Source of the DNA: Ceratotherium simum simum | Lineage: Eukaryota; Chordata; Mammalia; Perissodactyla; Rhinocerotidae | Length of the DNA stretch: 64,000 nucleotides | Assembly: GCF_000283155.1 (NCBI RefSeq) | Contig: NW_004454224.1 | Location: 12,283,722-12,347,721 of the forward strand | Direction of reading: 5' to 3' | Part shown: positions 22,299-34,848 of the stretch, piece after piece | Position numbering within the stretch: the stretch's first letter is position 1 | Layout of the letters: every line of letters begins with the position of its first letter | Program-made: the position numbers and the translations under genes | Notes under the pieces: generated by a model | Database searches by the model: none | Told to the model about the DNA's origin: nothing | What the model saw: the letters and a program-made list of their open reading frames with translations, nothing else

Positions 22299-23751
22299 GT
22301 AAGCTTACTTGGTGTCTTTTTTTCTGCCACTCCTGATTATAGCATTTTTCCACTTAAGTGTGAAATGAATTGAAGTTTAAGGGCATGAGGTTAAATTTCA
22401 GGGTCTAAATATTTAACTGTCGGGCCAGGCCCTGTGGCATAGTGGTTAAGTGCGCACGCTCAGCTGCTGGCGGCCTAGGGTTCGGATCCCGGGCGCGCAC
22501 CGATGCACTGCTTGTCAGGCCATGCTATGGCAGTGTCCCATATAAAGCGGAGGAAGATGGGCACAGATGTTAGCCCAGGGCCAGTCTTCCTCAGCAAAAA
22601 GAGGAGGATTGGCATGGATGTTAGCTCAGGGCTGATCTTCCTCATAAATAAATAAAAGAGTAAGTAAATAAATAAATAAATATAAATATATATATAAGAA
22701 AATATATATATATATATATTTAACTGTCATGTTTTCATTGCTGTTTTAACCCATGATTCTATAAATCAAATCCTAGACAAATAACCATTAGATGAATTTT
22801 TAAGAAAAAAATCTAGGTGGCCTGCTTATTTGGTAAAATTAATAAATGTGAAGATTTAGAAATTTTGGAGTTTAAAAGAAACATAAAATTTTAAAGACTG
22901 CAGAAAACATTTAAACAATTGTTTGGCATGCCAGAGTGTTAATTTCTGGTGCTGAATACTTTACTGAAAGTTGGGAGAAGTGAGTTCTGTGCAGTGTTGA
23001 GTGAGCCTCTTCCTGACGTCTGTTTTGTCTTGTTAAATATGAAGTGATTTTATTACTAAGTCAGTCTTCAGATTTCTTCTTGCTCTAAAGTTCTGTGGTT
23101 GTATGAAACTTTCTAGCTCACACCGGGTTACTCTCACACCTGGGAGTTGGGAAAGGCTAGCCTGGAGTAACCAAGTAGATGGGGAAGACAAGTGCCATTG
23201 GAATAAAAGTGGCATTGCACATACTGGTAATGCAGCCCCCAGCACTTGTCATTGGCTGGTAGGATTTTGGCAAGCCACACTGATTTTTAATATGAATACA
23301 ATAATGTTAGTGCATCTAGAAGTAAGTGTTGCTCACATTTAAAAAGTACATGTATTGCTGTGGATTCTGAGTTAAATTTCTGCCAGGGCATAATTTTCTT
23401 TATTCCTTTTTAATTTTGTCAGGCTCTGTACTTCTGAGCCCAGTTTTCCTGGCTGATAAAACCTCGCTTTGCTTTAACTGCTCACTGGTAGCGGTACTTG
23501 AATTATTGTTGTTTCTCAGCAGATGCACTGCTGAAGGTCTGGAGTCTGTCTTGAATCCCTGTAGTGTTCTGAGGGCCTCGAGTAAATTTATCATCACATT
23601 GCTTTTGATTTAGCCAGTAATTCACAGCTATATTTAGCTTGCTGGGTTATACATATCACTATTCTGTTTAACTTAGAGTTCTATTTCACTTTAAAATTTT
23701 GACACTTTGACATTTATGTAAATGTTAACTAGAATATTCCTTTTTATTCAG
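22299..23751 (+). other. PPP6R3: Intron 5 (1.5 kb)
   Basis: It contains an ERE with a long AT-rich microsatellite tail (22422-22715), followed by unique AT-rich sequence. The acceptor is tttttattcag. Confidence 0.85.
22422..22715 (+). mobile_element. ERE SINE with expanded TAAA/TA tail
   Basis: The head is GGGCCAGGCCCTGTGGCATA, with GGTTCGGATCCCGGG, CATGCTATGGCAGTGTCCC and CTTCCTCAGCAAAAAGAGG. After about 22647 the usual A tail is replaced by TAAATAAA repeats and then (TA)n up to 22715. The duplication ATATTTAACTGTC at 22409-22421 and 22716-22728 encloses the whole unit, so the microsatellite grew from the SINE tail. Confidence 0.94.
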
Positions 23752-23816
23752 CTTTTTCAAAAATGTCAGTTAATAGAACGAATACTTGACGCCTGGGAAA
23801 TGAATGAGAAGAAACA
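23752..23816 (+). CDS. PPP6R3: PPP6R3 window exon 6
   Basis: This short exon encodes [20 protein letters not shown], then K and two bases of a Gln codon. The acceptor is tattcag and the donor gtaagt. The strongly helical, charged segment belongs to the SAPS core. The phase (0 in, 2 out) matches exon 7. Confidence 0.95.
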
Positions 23817-26172
23817 GTAAGTAAATCTTTTTCTGTTAGGAATTCAGTTTGATTTTTAATTTGAAGAAAATATCCTCCTTGCCCTAGACAGGGAGTAATG
23901 AAAATAATTACACTGTACAGGGCACTTAACAGTTATAAATGGTTTTGTTGGGACTTCCAGATGATTTAGTTGTAACAGATATTTTTCTAATAATTTATTT
24001 CTGGGTTTCCCTGTCTTTTTACCTCTCTTGAGGGGAAACTAGGGGTTGGGAGTGCTCGCTGCCTCTGTGCTGCCTTTGAAACCTCCTGGTTCTTTTTGAA
24101 TGGCTTTTTTTTTTTTTTTGAGAAAAGTGTGGAGTTGAATGAAAAGAGTTGTGAAGTCAAGTCCTCGTTGATGATGATTTAATTTAGCGTGTGTGTCCTG
24201 GTTACTCCATGTTCTCAGTGTAGAAAAGAGTTGCTTCGTGCAGGGAACTAGAGGGGGGAAATTGCATAGTATTTTGTTTTCAGGACATTTCCGTTAGCTG
24301 ATGGGCAAGATTACTTGAAATCTTAGTTGGTCCATATAAGTAGCTTTGTTACCGGGACTTTTTCCTAGTGGTGTGTCTGTAGCGGGTGTCCTCTCCACTG
24401 CCCTGGGAGCTCTGACGCCGTCCCGTAGATTCTGAAGCAGGTGGTATAGGGAAGCACTCTCAAGGCACACTTCCTGTGTTTGTCTTTAGGTCAGATTTAC
24501 TGAAGAATAATTTTCATAAGGTAAAATTCATCTTTTTATATATAAAAATGTATATATCTCTCTAAGAATTCCAGAAAATGCATGCAGTCATGTAACCACC
24601 ACAATCAAGACATGGAACATTTCCATCACCCTAAAAAAGTTGTCTCATGCTCCTTTATAGTTGAACCTTTCTCAGGAGTTTTCTTGCTCTGCATCTCTGT
24701 TAAGACTTATCTTGCAGCCCCCAGGAGAGCTAGGTAACTCATGGGAGGTGTCAGCTTTATTTCCTGAGGTTTGGTTTTTAAAAATTGCTTACTAAGCACT
24801 GATAGGGCTTTGAAATGTGGCGTGTAGTTTGAGTGTGGCCAGGAGCTAGTGTTGGTTGACCTCAGGTATGTTCTTCCAAGTGGAGCTCCTTTGGGGGTGC
24901 TGTGTGGTTACGTGTCTGACCCCATCTTAGCCCCTTTGTGCCCTCGCTGATCCCCTTTCCTCTCTCTGCCTCCTCTACTGGCCAGTGCCGAGGTGTCCTG
25001 TGTCTTCTACTCCCCATGGGCTCCATTCTTTGAAGGCCTGGCTAATAATATTCCCCCCATCTTGAAGGGTCCTGAAAGAGCTTTTCTAATGTTTCCTTGC
25101 ACCATAAGCCTAAAGAACATTGGGAACTCGGAGCCAAAAAACTTGCAGATGGGCCTTGCTTCCACCTGTGGGCTTGAGGGAACACAGCAGTGTCTGACTA
25201 AGAAGTTGCCTAGAAGGAGCACTTGGGTCTTGGGAGCTTATTGTGATACTAAAAGAGGCCTTAGCAACTCAATTGAAATCACCCCTCTGCCTTCTGACCC
25301 TTAGCTATCCCCAGACCCTCTAAGATTATTAGCAAATATTTTATTTGCCTTCAAGCCTAATATGGTTTTTTTAGTGGCTCCTGAAAGAGTCTCCCTTTAA
25401 ACAAAAATCTCTTCAGTTTGTTCCCTGCCATCTACAGTCAAAAGTCTTTTGTTTCAGAGAATTTAAAGTCCTGACAGTGTGTAAATAGTCAGGCAGAGAA
25501 ATCACGGTGATGTGAATCGTTTGTCTAAATGTAAAGACGGATCATAGTTGGGAAGATGAGGCACTAAGTGGGGGAAAGGGATGAGGAATCATTTATTTAC
25601 CTGTGTTCCAAGTGGCGTATGGGCCACGTACAAACTGACTACCTCTCATCTAGGCCAAGTCCTCAAATCAGCCAATATTTTGACTTGAGAAATGCCATTA
25701 GTAGATAATTATCTGTTAATTGATTGATATGATTAAAATTCGATGCCTTTTAGCAAAAGGAACTAGCAGAATTCTCAAGTCAGTTCCCTGCAGTCTGTTT
25801 AAAGTCTGAAAAATAGTTTCATAAAAAGATACAAAAGAAAGTCACAGAAATATTGAACAGCAATGAATGTTTGGGTTTTTTTGGTTTTTCTGTTTGTTTT
25901 TTGATAATATGTTATTGAAGATTAATGGTTGGTTTGTATATTTGAATAAACCTTGTCCTGTTGAGTGAGGCTAGAATACAATCTTTGAGTGGACAGTTTC
26001 TGCCACCCCTCCACCCTGGCCTGGTAATATCCTGGCACCCTCCTTTTCTGTCCATTCTTGTCTTCAGTGCCTCAGTTTTTAGAATGATTGCTGAAATCCA
26101 CTTTGTTTAGCAAGCTGTTTCATCACTCCAGCCTATCAGGAATCTGAATGTTTGTCTTTTCCCCCATGTCAG
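23817..26172 (+). other. PPP6R3: Intron 6 (2.4 kb)
   Basis: It holds an antisense LINE-1 3' fragment at about 24490-24670. The rest, including the GC-richer part at 24880-25310, looks unique. No exon is apparent. Confidence 0.75.
24490..24670 (-). mobile_element. LINE-1 3' UTR fragment, antisense
   Basis: On the plus strand it reads CATAAGGTAAAATTCATC, then GTAACCACCACAATCAAGAC and CCATCACCCTAAAAAAGTTG. This is the reverse complement of an old L1 3' end. Confidence 0.65.
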
Positions 26173-26288
26173 GGCCGAGGGAGGAAGACGGCATGGCTAC
26201 ATGGGACACCTGACGAGGATAGCTAACTGTATCGTGCATAGTACTGACAAGGGCCCCAACAGTGCATTAGTACAGCAGCTTATCAAAG
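26173..26288 (+). CDS. PPP6R3: PPP6R3 window exon 7
   Basis: The first base completes Gln, then [20 protein letters not shown] through [12 protein letters not shown] plus one base of an Asp codon. The acceptor is ccatgtcag and the donor gtaagt. [16 protein letters not shown] is a hallmark conserved motif of SAPS proteins as I recall the family. The frame is intact. Confidence 0.96.
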
Positions 26289-27972
26289 GTAAGTGATTCA
26301 TGGAATTTTAATTACATTTTTATTGGATTGGAGAAAGGATTTAAGGATAAAGTGGAAATATTTGTAGTTTTTTTAATAGCTCTTTAGGCGTTTCTTTATA
26401 TTTCCAAATTATCTGGAAATTTGAATGAGGTTCTTGACAATGTAGTTCTTTGCTGAATCTCGGTTCTTATTTCTGCAGTCCTTTTAGTAAGCATTGGCAG
26501 GCTCGGCTGAGTTCAGCATGCTGGAGCTATCCACTTTCGTTCTCCAAGAGCATTGCTCAGTGAATCATTCCTTCTAGCTTGAAGTTCTCACAGGCTGGCA
26601 GTGGAGCCACTTGAGCTATAATTACTCCTGCTTTTTCTTTTCTTTTGAAGGCCTCTCTATAGCCTCTGGATTGAGTTCCTTTAACTGGGATATTAAAGCA
26701 TTTATCAGCATTTTTTCAGTATGTCTATTACTAAAATGAGGGATATTGGCTCCTAAAGGACTCTTTCTATATTGGCATTTAAATTTAATCAGCCAGGGTT
26801 ACTTGGAAGAAACTGTGGGTGCCTTTTACACTGGCACCCAGGCCATGAGTCCATCTCCTCCAAAACGAAAGCGTGGAGAGCTCCATGCTCTCTGGGGTTT
26901 TGTGCCAGCAGGATTATGAGTCCTGTGACTTACTCTGAATGTGAAAAACCTTTATCTTCTGTGGCACAGCATTGGTTCAGAGTTACCTGGCTGAAAATCA
27001 TTTCCCAGTCTATCCTTCTATTTATCTTTTGAGGATGTTTGCATGTTCAAGAGGCTGTTGTCTGTCAATTGTGCGCTAAAAGCCGAGTTGTTTCCCAGTC
27101 GTGGAAAAATTGGGGCTTTCCCACCTCTAATTTTGCTTCTTGAGAGATGTATAAGCCAGATCATCACAGTTTATCTTTATGTTCTTACCATGGAGAAATG
27201 GCCATGTGTATGATTGTTTTCTAGATCAGTCTTTGTTTTCTGGAAGTTGCTTGCCAGGTGGTGTGTGTGTGCACCTGTGCGAGGATGCACACACATGTGT
27301 TTAAACCAGAATTGTCAGATGGTAACTTTAGTCTAGTAAGGCCTCCAAGATTACAGCTATGGTTCATTTTCTCAGAAGAGTATTTGTGTATCTTTTCTTT
27401 GAAAATTTCTCTAGAAGGTAGAATTTCACTATTGCATATGTATCCACATATTGACCAGTGACACAGACATTTAGGAAACATTTATCTTTGAGCAATTTGA
27501 GAAGCCGAACTGGGTTCCATGGAACATTGGCCAGATGCAGTCAGAGTGTCTCTAGAAAGTGTGTGGGAGCTGACATTGGCAGTGTTTCTTAAACTTGCAT
27601 GACCATGGAAAAAGACAGCTTTCCCCCCACCCTAAAGATCTGTTACCTTTCTCAGAAGAGTTTGTTGGAAACACTCATATTTTCCAAGTTAAGTTTTTAC
27701 CAAAAGAGTTTTAAAAATTTGTTAAATTCACATAGCTGCTTAGGGCTCTTGGCACCAAATATAGACAGTTGTGGGGCTGGTTCTGGTTCCTGAAAGTCCT
27801 CGGGGCTCAGAGTGTGCAAGGCTTTATAATTCCATTCCTCGAGGAGTCAGGTGCTCAGCTGATAGGGCCTGTTTGCCTCTGATGAACTGCGTGGGTGGTG
27901 CACTCTTGTGTTGATTTGTCTGTGTGGAGGTCACTGTAGTGATAATGCTCTTTTCCTTTTCTCCCTCTGAAG
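26289..27972 (+). other. PPP6R3: Intron 7 (1.7 kb)
   Basis: The intron is mostly unique sequence. A short GT/CA-rich patch lies at 27260-27302. The acceptor is ctccctctgaag. Confidence 0.75.
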
Positions 27973-28058
27973 ATCTTCCAGACGAAGTCAGGGAGCGATG
28001 GGAGACGTTCTGCACAAGCTCCTTAGGAGAAACTAACAAGAGGAACACGGTAGATCTA
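27973..28058 (+). CDS. PPP6R3: PPP6R3 window exon 8
   Basis: The exon completes Asp and encodes [20 protein letters not shown], then NKRNTVDL. The donor is gtaggt, so the next Val codon (GTT) comes wholly from exon 9. The segment closes the globular SAPS region, and the sequence after it becomes serine-rich and acidic. Using the in-line GTA codon instead would need a GT at the wrong place, so this boundary is firm. Confidence 0.94.
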
Positions 28059-31000
28059 GTAGGTTTTACAAGGTTACGTTTCTACTTCAGTGCTCTTAGC
28101 CTTTGCCCATTTATTCAGCAAGACGTGAAGCATCTTCCATTTGTCCCCGTAATTGTGGGCCAAGGATAAGTTCATGTTTCTTTACCAGGAAGAGAGGTCA
28201 GTGTTCACAATATTCTTACTGATTTGTGTAGTCAACTCCTAATTCCTGCCTGGGATGACAAAAGGGTACAGAGAAGCCACTGTCACCTCCCTCCCACCAT
28301 GTTTAGTTTCCATTTCCCTCGTGCCCTGCTTCCTAAGCACCTCAACCTAACAGCCTTTGCCTTTCTCTAACTCTGTTGGGTTTGTTGCCTTATGCCTCAG
28401 ATAACCTTGGGTAGTTAGAAAACCTAAATATGCCTTTGGATATTTTCTAATGTTGTTGAGTTGAGTTTACCCTCGTTTTAGATCATTCCCAGTGGGGGAA
28501 AATTTTGTAGATGACTTTCAAACCCCAGCTTTAAAGTCTTTAACAGATTGGTACTTTGAGCCAGGGAATAATGGCATTGATAATATTTTCAAAAATTATA
28601 TTGGACTTTGGAATGTATTCTTTGTATTTTTTTAGCACATTAAGTTTTAAGGTAAGTATTGCTTTTGCTTTATAAGATGAAGAAAAGCATTTCCTTTCAT
28701 AAGCATGTACCCGCTGATAATCGAGGTGGTGGCCTTGACTCTACATGGAAGTAGATGTGTCAGGGGTTTAATTCCATATTTGAAGTCCAGCAGCTGCAGA
28801 TTTCAATTTCTAATATACAGTAGCACCTCAGTTGTTAGGCAGTCGAGTATCTGACAGCCTTATCTGTTCAGAACAGAATTTAGACAGGAGGGAAACAGAA
28901 AGGCTCTGGAGCTACAGAGCCGTCGTTCGTTCATCCTGTGTCACTCCCCGAAGGGCCTGTTGCCTCTTACTTTGTAGATAGTCTAACAAATTTGGTTATC
29001 TTTTTCCAGACTCTCGATAGATTGGTGGGGTAATGGCTTGTTAAGGTGGGTCTAATGATAGAATTAGTAGGTGTTAGGAGTTGGAAGAATTATGAAGTTA
29101 AGAGATAACTGTAAAAAAGGAGCTGTGTGGGGCCATTTAATTAAAATAGGTCTGGTGGCCCTTAGTGTCTCAGTGTGTCACAGCCCAGCAGAGAAGCTGA
29201 CATTCACTTGGACAGCCCTGAGTCATTAAAGAAGGGCTAAGTCATTTTTAATGAATGTATTACTCACTGTAGATTGTTTCTTCCCCCCAATCAAATTGGT
29301 TAAAATTCTGGATAATCCAAGTTTTATTTTAGGGTGAAATTGTTTTCTCATACTGTTAAATTGAACCATTTCATTTTAGAGGCCCGCATAATGATTCCCT
29401 GTTAAGAATGCAGACTATGTGGTCTCCTTTAAGGAGATTTTTGTCTTATTTCTTATTTTTAAAGTAATATTTAGGAATATTAATTTCTGATTTTGTTTGA
29501 GAAACTTCTTTTAAAATTATCCTTTGATCGACTTCAAAGGTAGAAGTAAAAAATGTTGAGTTAAGCTTGTTATCAGGATTTTTTAAAAACTACTTTATCT
29601 ATGGTAACTTAAGCAGATTTCTCTTGAGCAGTTCTGTACAAAGAAGGACTTCATTGCAATTCAGATAACACTCAGCTACTTTACATGATGCTGTCAGTAA
29701 TCTAGTCTGTGACTGTGTGTAAATGTTAGGTATATCTATATGGAGGAGTGTGGGCCTGCAGTGCAAAATTACTGTGCAGCCCTTTTGAGTCAGACACATC
29801 TAGACATTTACATCTGTGTTGAAAAATTATCATGGGCTCCACCTATCACTCCAGTTGAAGCTTAGTTCTTTGCCTGTTGCACTTTCTGCCGTCATACATG
29901 GACTACCTGAATAATTGACGGTAAAACGAAATAAAAGAGAAGTCGGTTTATATAGCAAAAGTGGTCAGGTTTATAGAGCCCTGTTAACATTGCTCATGTC
30001 CCATGTGGAGTTAGCCCCGATCTATAATTTTGTTGTCTATTGAGACTTTCAGGTTGATATCTCAAGACCTCTTCAGTTCCTTGGTCCCAAATACCCCATA
30101 ACTCAAATACCACCTCCATTTAGTCTTAAGTCCTTCTGATGGGGAATTGTGCGTTGTAGTGTTTTTAGAGATACAGATGTTCCAGGTTTTTAAGGATGCT
30201 TGTATGTTAATCTTAAGCCACCAAGGAGACTTTAATTGCAGCCTCCAGGCTCTTCAATTTTCTGCCAAGAATGTTTCAGGCTGTATCCCAGTGAGGTTGG
30301 GTACCATGTTCCAGGGAAGATATGCTGTTGTGAATATTATAAACACAACTTGGTAAATGCACTGGGTCTTGCCCTTGCAAAAATGTCATATAGAATGAGT
30401 GCCCACCCATGTAATGTAGTGTGAAGTTCAGGTAAAAGCATTTCCTTTCTACTTGTTTCAGGCACATTCACCACTGAAATTGGCAGCTAGGTGATCGATT
30501 GCTTATTCACTGCCCCCTTCTCAAATAAATCGATTAGATTAGATACACTGCCTCGACTTAGTTGATTTTAGGATGGCCCGGATACCTGTCTGGGAATCAT
30601 TTCAGGTGTACTCATAGGACTTGAGTCAGCTGTAGTCCAGCACCAATGCTCGAGTCAGTACATTGTTATGTTGCCCTAGCCTGTTCTTATTTTTCTGGTC
30701 ACAGCAAGGATTTGTTCATGATACACCAGACACCTATCCTACTGGCTGTGGGCCCGAGGACTTGCTCGGTTATGTAGGATAAGCTGTGCCCGCCCCAAGC
30801 TCCTATCACTTCTAGGGCAGCTAATGCCCTTGCTCTGAGGTCTTTGAAATACTGTAATCTTTTGACCTCGTCCTGTCAAAGTATGCACACAGTAGATTCA
30901 TATATTGCTTATGTTTTTATGTTGGGAGTTTATAATGAATAAAATTTGGTGTTTTAGTTACTTCCAGAGACCTCTCTGTTTTGACTAAGCCCCCAAACTG

Positions 31001-31559
31001 TAGAAATTGGTAAGGATTTAGATAGAGTAAATTTAGATAATGTAGGAAATGTTTTTGCACTGACTGGAAACTTGAGTTTGTTTCATTCTCTGCCCTCCTC
31101 TCTGAGGAGGAGCGTCTTTCTCATCCCTGATGAGACAGTTTGTGGAGGTTGTGTAGAGTAGTACACCTGTGCGGATGTGCATTGCTTGGCGATCCAGCAG
31201 GCTGGGGTGGAAGCTCTGCGAGTGTGTTTCTCACTAGCCCTGGGTCATGTAGGTGCTGGGGTCCACAGTGGGACCACATAGTAATGAGGAGTGAGAATCT
31301 GTAGCTTCCACATTCCACTCAGAAGTTAACGGTCAAGTCATGCTGATGATATTCCTTAGCAACCTCATCAGCCAAGAAGAAGAAGACACTTACTTGCTGT
31401 TTTTTTAAACAACACTTAATAAAACTGAAATTTTATTATGAAAGAAGGTAACATCTCACTGCAACATCAAGAGTGTACTTACTTAGAATACGTCTAGTTT
31501 GGCAGGAGTGCTCTTATATACTTGTTACTTTTTTTAAAGTGACGATTCTGTATCCTCAT

Positions 31560-32720
31560 TTAGTGATTATTAGTATTCATTAGTTCACTAAATATTTGAG
31601 TGGCTGCTGTGTACCAGACACTGAGGATATTGTACTGAACAGGACTGGCACAAATCCCTGCCCCAGTGGAGATGGATAAACACCGGGGGAGGGAGTCAGG
31701 GAGCGTTCGGGGCGGATGTGCAGTCTAACATCTGGTGGCCTAGGGAACCTCCCTGAGAAGGGAGCACTTGTGTGGGGCTCGAAGGAAGTGAGGGGGCAGA
31801 GCAAGTGCAGAGGCCCGAGATTGGGTCGTTCCCGGTGTGGGCAGAGGGTGGCACGTAGGCTGCTGTGCTGTCCCAGAGCGAGGAGGGAGCGAAGGGGATG
31901 GGAGGTCTGAGAGTCTCTGCAGGGCAGATCTATAGCTTTAGTCCACGGCAGGCTCCTTGGGTTCTGATCTTAGTGAGATGAAGTGCCCTTAGGTTTGGAA
32001 CTAAAAAGCAACATGACTGGATGTACATTTTAAAAGATCTTTATGGCTGCTGGATTGAGAATAGACAGTAATTGTCCCTCGGTATCCACGGGGGATTCGT
32101 TCCAGTACTCCCTGCAGATACTGAAATCCACAGATGCTCAAGTCCATATAAAATAGCATGGTATTTGCGTATAACCTATGCACATCCTCCAGTATATTTT
32201 AAATCACCTCTAGATTACTCATAATACCTAATACAATATAAATGCTATGTAAATAATTGTTAATACTATTTTTGAGGGAATAACAACAAGAAAAGTCTGT
32301 ACATGTTCAGTACAGACGCAACCATCACAGGCCTTTCGACCCACGGTTGGTTGAGTCTGTGGATGGGGAGCCCGCGGATACCGAGGGCCGGCTGTTTAGT
32401 GGGGCAAAAGGTGGAAGTAGGGAGACTGGTTAGCTGCCTCATATAGCGTTAATCCCGATGAGAGATGATGGTGTCGCCTGCACTAGGGAGGTGGTAATAG
32501 ACTTGATGAGCAGTGATGGGATTTGAGGTTATACTTTGACGGTGGAGTGGACAGATGTGGGTGGGACAGAAGAAATAAGATGACTAAGATTTTAGCTGAG
32601 GAAGAAGAATGAAAGTGACATTTACTGAGATGGAGATACCTCCAAAAGGGGTGTGTTTGGAACTTTGGGTCAGGGACTCTGGTGGATACATCTGTGTGGT
32701 GAGCTAGTGGGATTCCAATT
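31560..32720 (+). mobile_element. Old LINE-2-like repeat interrupted by a DNA transposon
   Basis: The left part has TAGTTCACTAAATATTTGAG, GTACCAGACACTGAGGATAT and GCAAGTGCAGAGGCCCGAG. The right part continues the same ancient repeat text (GAGAGATGATGGTGTCGCCT, GACATTTACTGAGATGGAG). The halves join at TA around the insert. The family name is a judgement by eye. Confidence 0.6.
32071..32396. mobile_element. MER2-type Tigger (Tc/mariner) DNA transposon, near full length
   Basis: The terminal inverted repeats contain the perfect 12-base match CCCTCGGTATCC (32076-32087) and GGATACCGAGGG (32376-32387). The interior has ACATGTTCAGTACAGACGCA and other text known from MER2. TA dinucleotides flank both ends (32069-32070 and 32397-32398), the expected Tc/mariner target duplication. 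It has no coding capacity. Non-autonomous elements of this group depend on a transposase from elsewhere. Confidence 0.85.
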
Positions 32721-33073
32721 AGCAAGTGTTCATTGTGGGTAAATTAAATCGTCTTTTTAGCTCATTTTATTAATAACGATTTCAGACCAGGTATGGTGTG
32801 GATAGACTCAGAATCACCACATCTTTCAATAACGTAATTTGCGAAGGTGTGCATGTATTGTGTTATTATTTAATAATAACTTTCTAAAACAGTAGTTTCT
32901 TTTTGGAGAAAAGAATTATTTTAATTACCTCCCAGAATTGCTTTGAGGATACAAGTTAAGGAGAATATATAAAGGGGTCACAGTGTCTGGCACATAGTAG
33001 TTGCTCAGCAAAAGTAATTTTCTTTCTCATCTTTAATTAATGAGCTGATAAAATCTTATTTTGCAGCAAAAAA

Positions 33074-33120
33074 ACATACCCTCATTCATACTTATTTTGA
33101 AAGTATGAGTGAGGATACAT
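33074..33120. repeat. Short near-perfect inverted repeat (hairpin)
   Basis: Two 20-base arms (33074-33093 and 33101-33120) pair at 16 Watson-Crick positions plus one G-T, around a 7-base loop. The inner 14 positions (CCTCATTCATACTT) pair completely if one wobble is allowed. No function is shown. Confidence 0.75.
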
Positions 33121-34761
33121 TGTATCCTGTTTGAACTTAGACAACAAGACAAGCTAGGAGCAGCCTACTCTTTTTTTGTTCTCTCTTGTTTAGTTCACCT
33201 AGCTTGCTCCTTGAATTGTCTTCTAATTCTGTGTCCTACTATGGGGTTGCACCCCTAAAACACACATTGGCTTAATGTGATTCTTGCACTAGATTACCAG
33301 CCAAGTAGCCCGAAGCTCCTCTAAATCCACTGCAGTAGAACCCCTTGACCTGCTCTTGATCGCAGTTGCCCCATAGGATGACATGACCAAGCAGTATTCT
33401 GCCACCTTCCTTCTGCATTCTGGCTGGGCTCTCCTGGAACATCCCTATCCCCATACCTTTCCCCACTAACTCGCTAAAGCTATAGTTGACTCAAGCAGGT
33501 TCCCTTCATTGATCACAAATCCTGCCTTTGGTTTCATGAGGCCAGACTCAAAATGAGAGTGTGAATGCATTACCTACACCTTAGGGAGGGTGGAGAGGGA
33601 ATTAATTAGAAACATTGAGTTATTCACTTGGGCTTAGTGTTTTTACCAAAGATGGTCAGACAGGGAAAAGAGATTAATTTTCTTCAGGCAGTGATTTATT
33701 CAGAATTTCATAAGCAATGCCACATACAGACCTGTTGGGATTCTACTTTGGGCCCCTTGAACCAAAGTTGGAACATCACAAAGTAGACCAGGCCGGTTTC
33801 TATTAACTCCAGGCTATTAGGCACAGCTTCAAGGGTTGGCAGGTAACAGCTGCTTGTGGCTTCCCCTGATGACAGTGCTCTCTGCCCAAAACAATTCTGC
33901 AAAAAGTACAATGAATAACTCAGAAGATACAGTGTAAGTTACCCTCAAAAGTATAGTGCTTGTTTCTAGAATTTTACAGACTGTTCATGTTTATTACTTG
34001 CTATATAGCAATTATGGTTATTAGTGCTATAGTTAGTCATTTGTATATCTTCCTTTCTAATTGTTAATACATTCCCCCTAATATTGTGCAACATGGATGA
34101 ATTAATAAAAATCGCTTACCATGAATTGGTGATCACTTCATGTTTGTGTTTTTGCTTAGTTTATTTGAGCTGGTTGTAAGTTCTGAGGGTGGGGGGTACA
34201 TTTTAAGGGGCAGAAGATTTGGGGTCTTTCTATGAGCAGGGGACTTTTGACTCAAGTCATATTTAGCACTTATGGACAATGCTCTTCTTGAGTGGGCAGA
34301 AAATGCAAGAATTTAAAGTGAAATGGTTATATTTAAACCTGACCTTTCTAGTGGCTCATTAGTAATCCCTAGGAATTAGTTTTACCCTTCAGGCTTGGAA
34401 CATATAAATTATTTTTATATTTCATCTGAACCGTTACTTCTACCTTCCCTTTGTAAACATTTAATTGGAGATAATTATCAAAATCACTTAAATGCAGTAA
34501 CGCATCTCTTACTTGTTTTCTAGTGCTATTAGTAATGGGTGAAAGAAACACGAATGGGCAGCAGAAAGACAGGAAGCCAAACCGCCTGATTGAGTGAAGT
34601 GTAGCTGAGAATTATTGGGTGGATTTTACAACTTAACTGTTACTTTGTTCTTGCTGTTGTTACACATTGAGAAAAACTAAATGTGATTTTTCCATAAAAA
34701 TGCTGATACAAATGTCAAACTTTTCTCTGTTAAATAGTTTTTTACATTTTTATGCATATAG

Positions 34762-34848
34762 GTTACAACCTGCCATATTCATTCATCCAGTGATGATGAA
34801 ATTGACTTTAAAGAAACGGGTTTCTCACAGGATTCTTCTTTGCAGCAA
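34762..34848 (+). CDS. PPP6R3: PPP6R3 window exon 9
   Basis: This exon of exactly 29 codons, phase 0 to phase 0, encodes [20 protein letters not shown] then FSQDSSLQQ. The acceptor is atgcatatag and the donor gtgagt. The SSSDDEID run is an acidic serine cluster that looks like a casein kinase 2 target. Because it is symmetric and lies just beyond the SAPS core, its skipping would delete 29 residues without a frameshift. It is a reasonable alternative cassette. Confidence 0.94.

Larger units (their letters stand above)
28059..34761 (+). other. PPP6R3: Intron 8 (6.7 kb)
   Basis: This is the second largest intron and has no ERE. It carries an old LINE-2-like repeat split by a MER2-type DNA transposon (31560-32720), and a short inverted repeat at 33074-33120. 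Sequence at 28059-31560 and 33130-34760 shows no repeat I can name with confidence. Confidence 0.8.
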
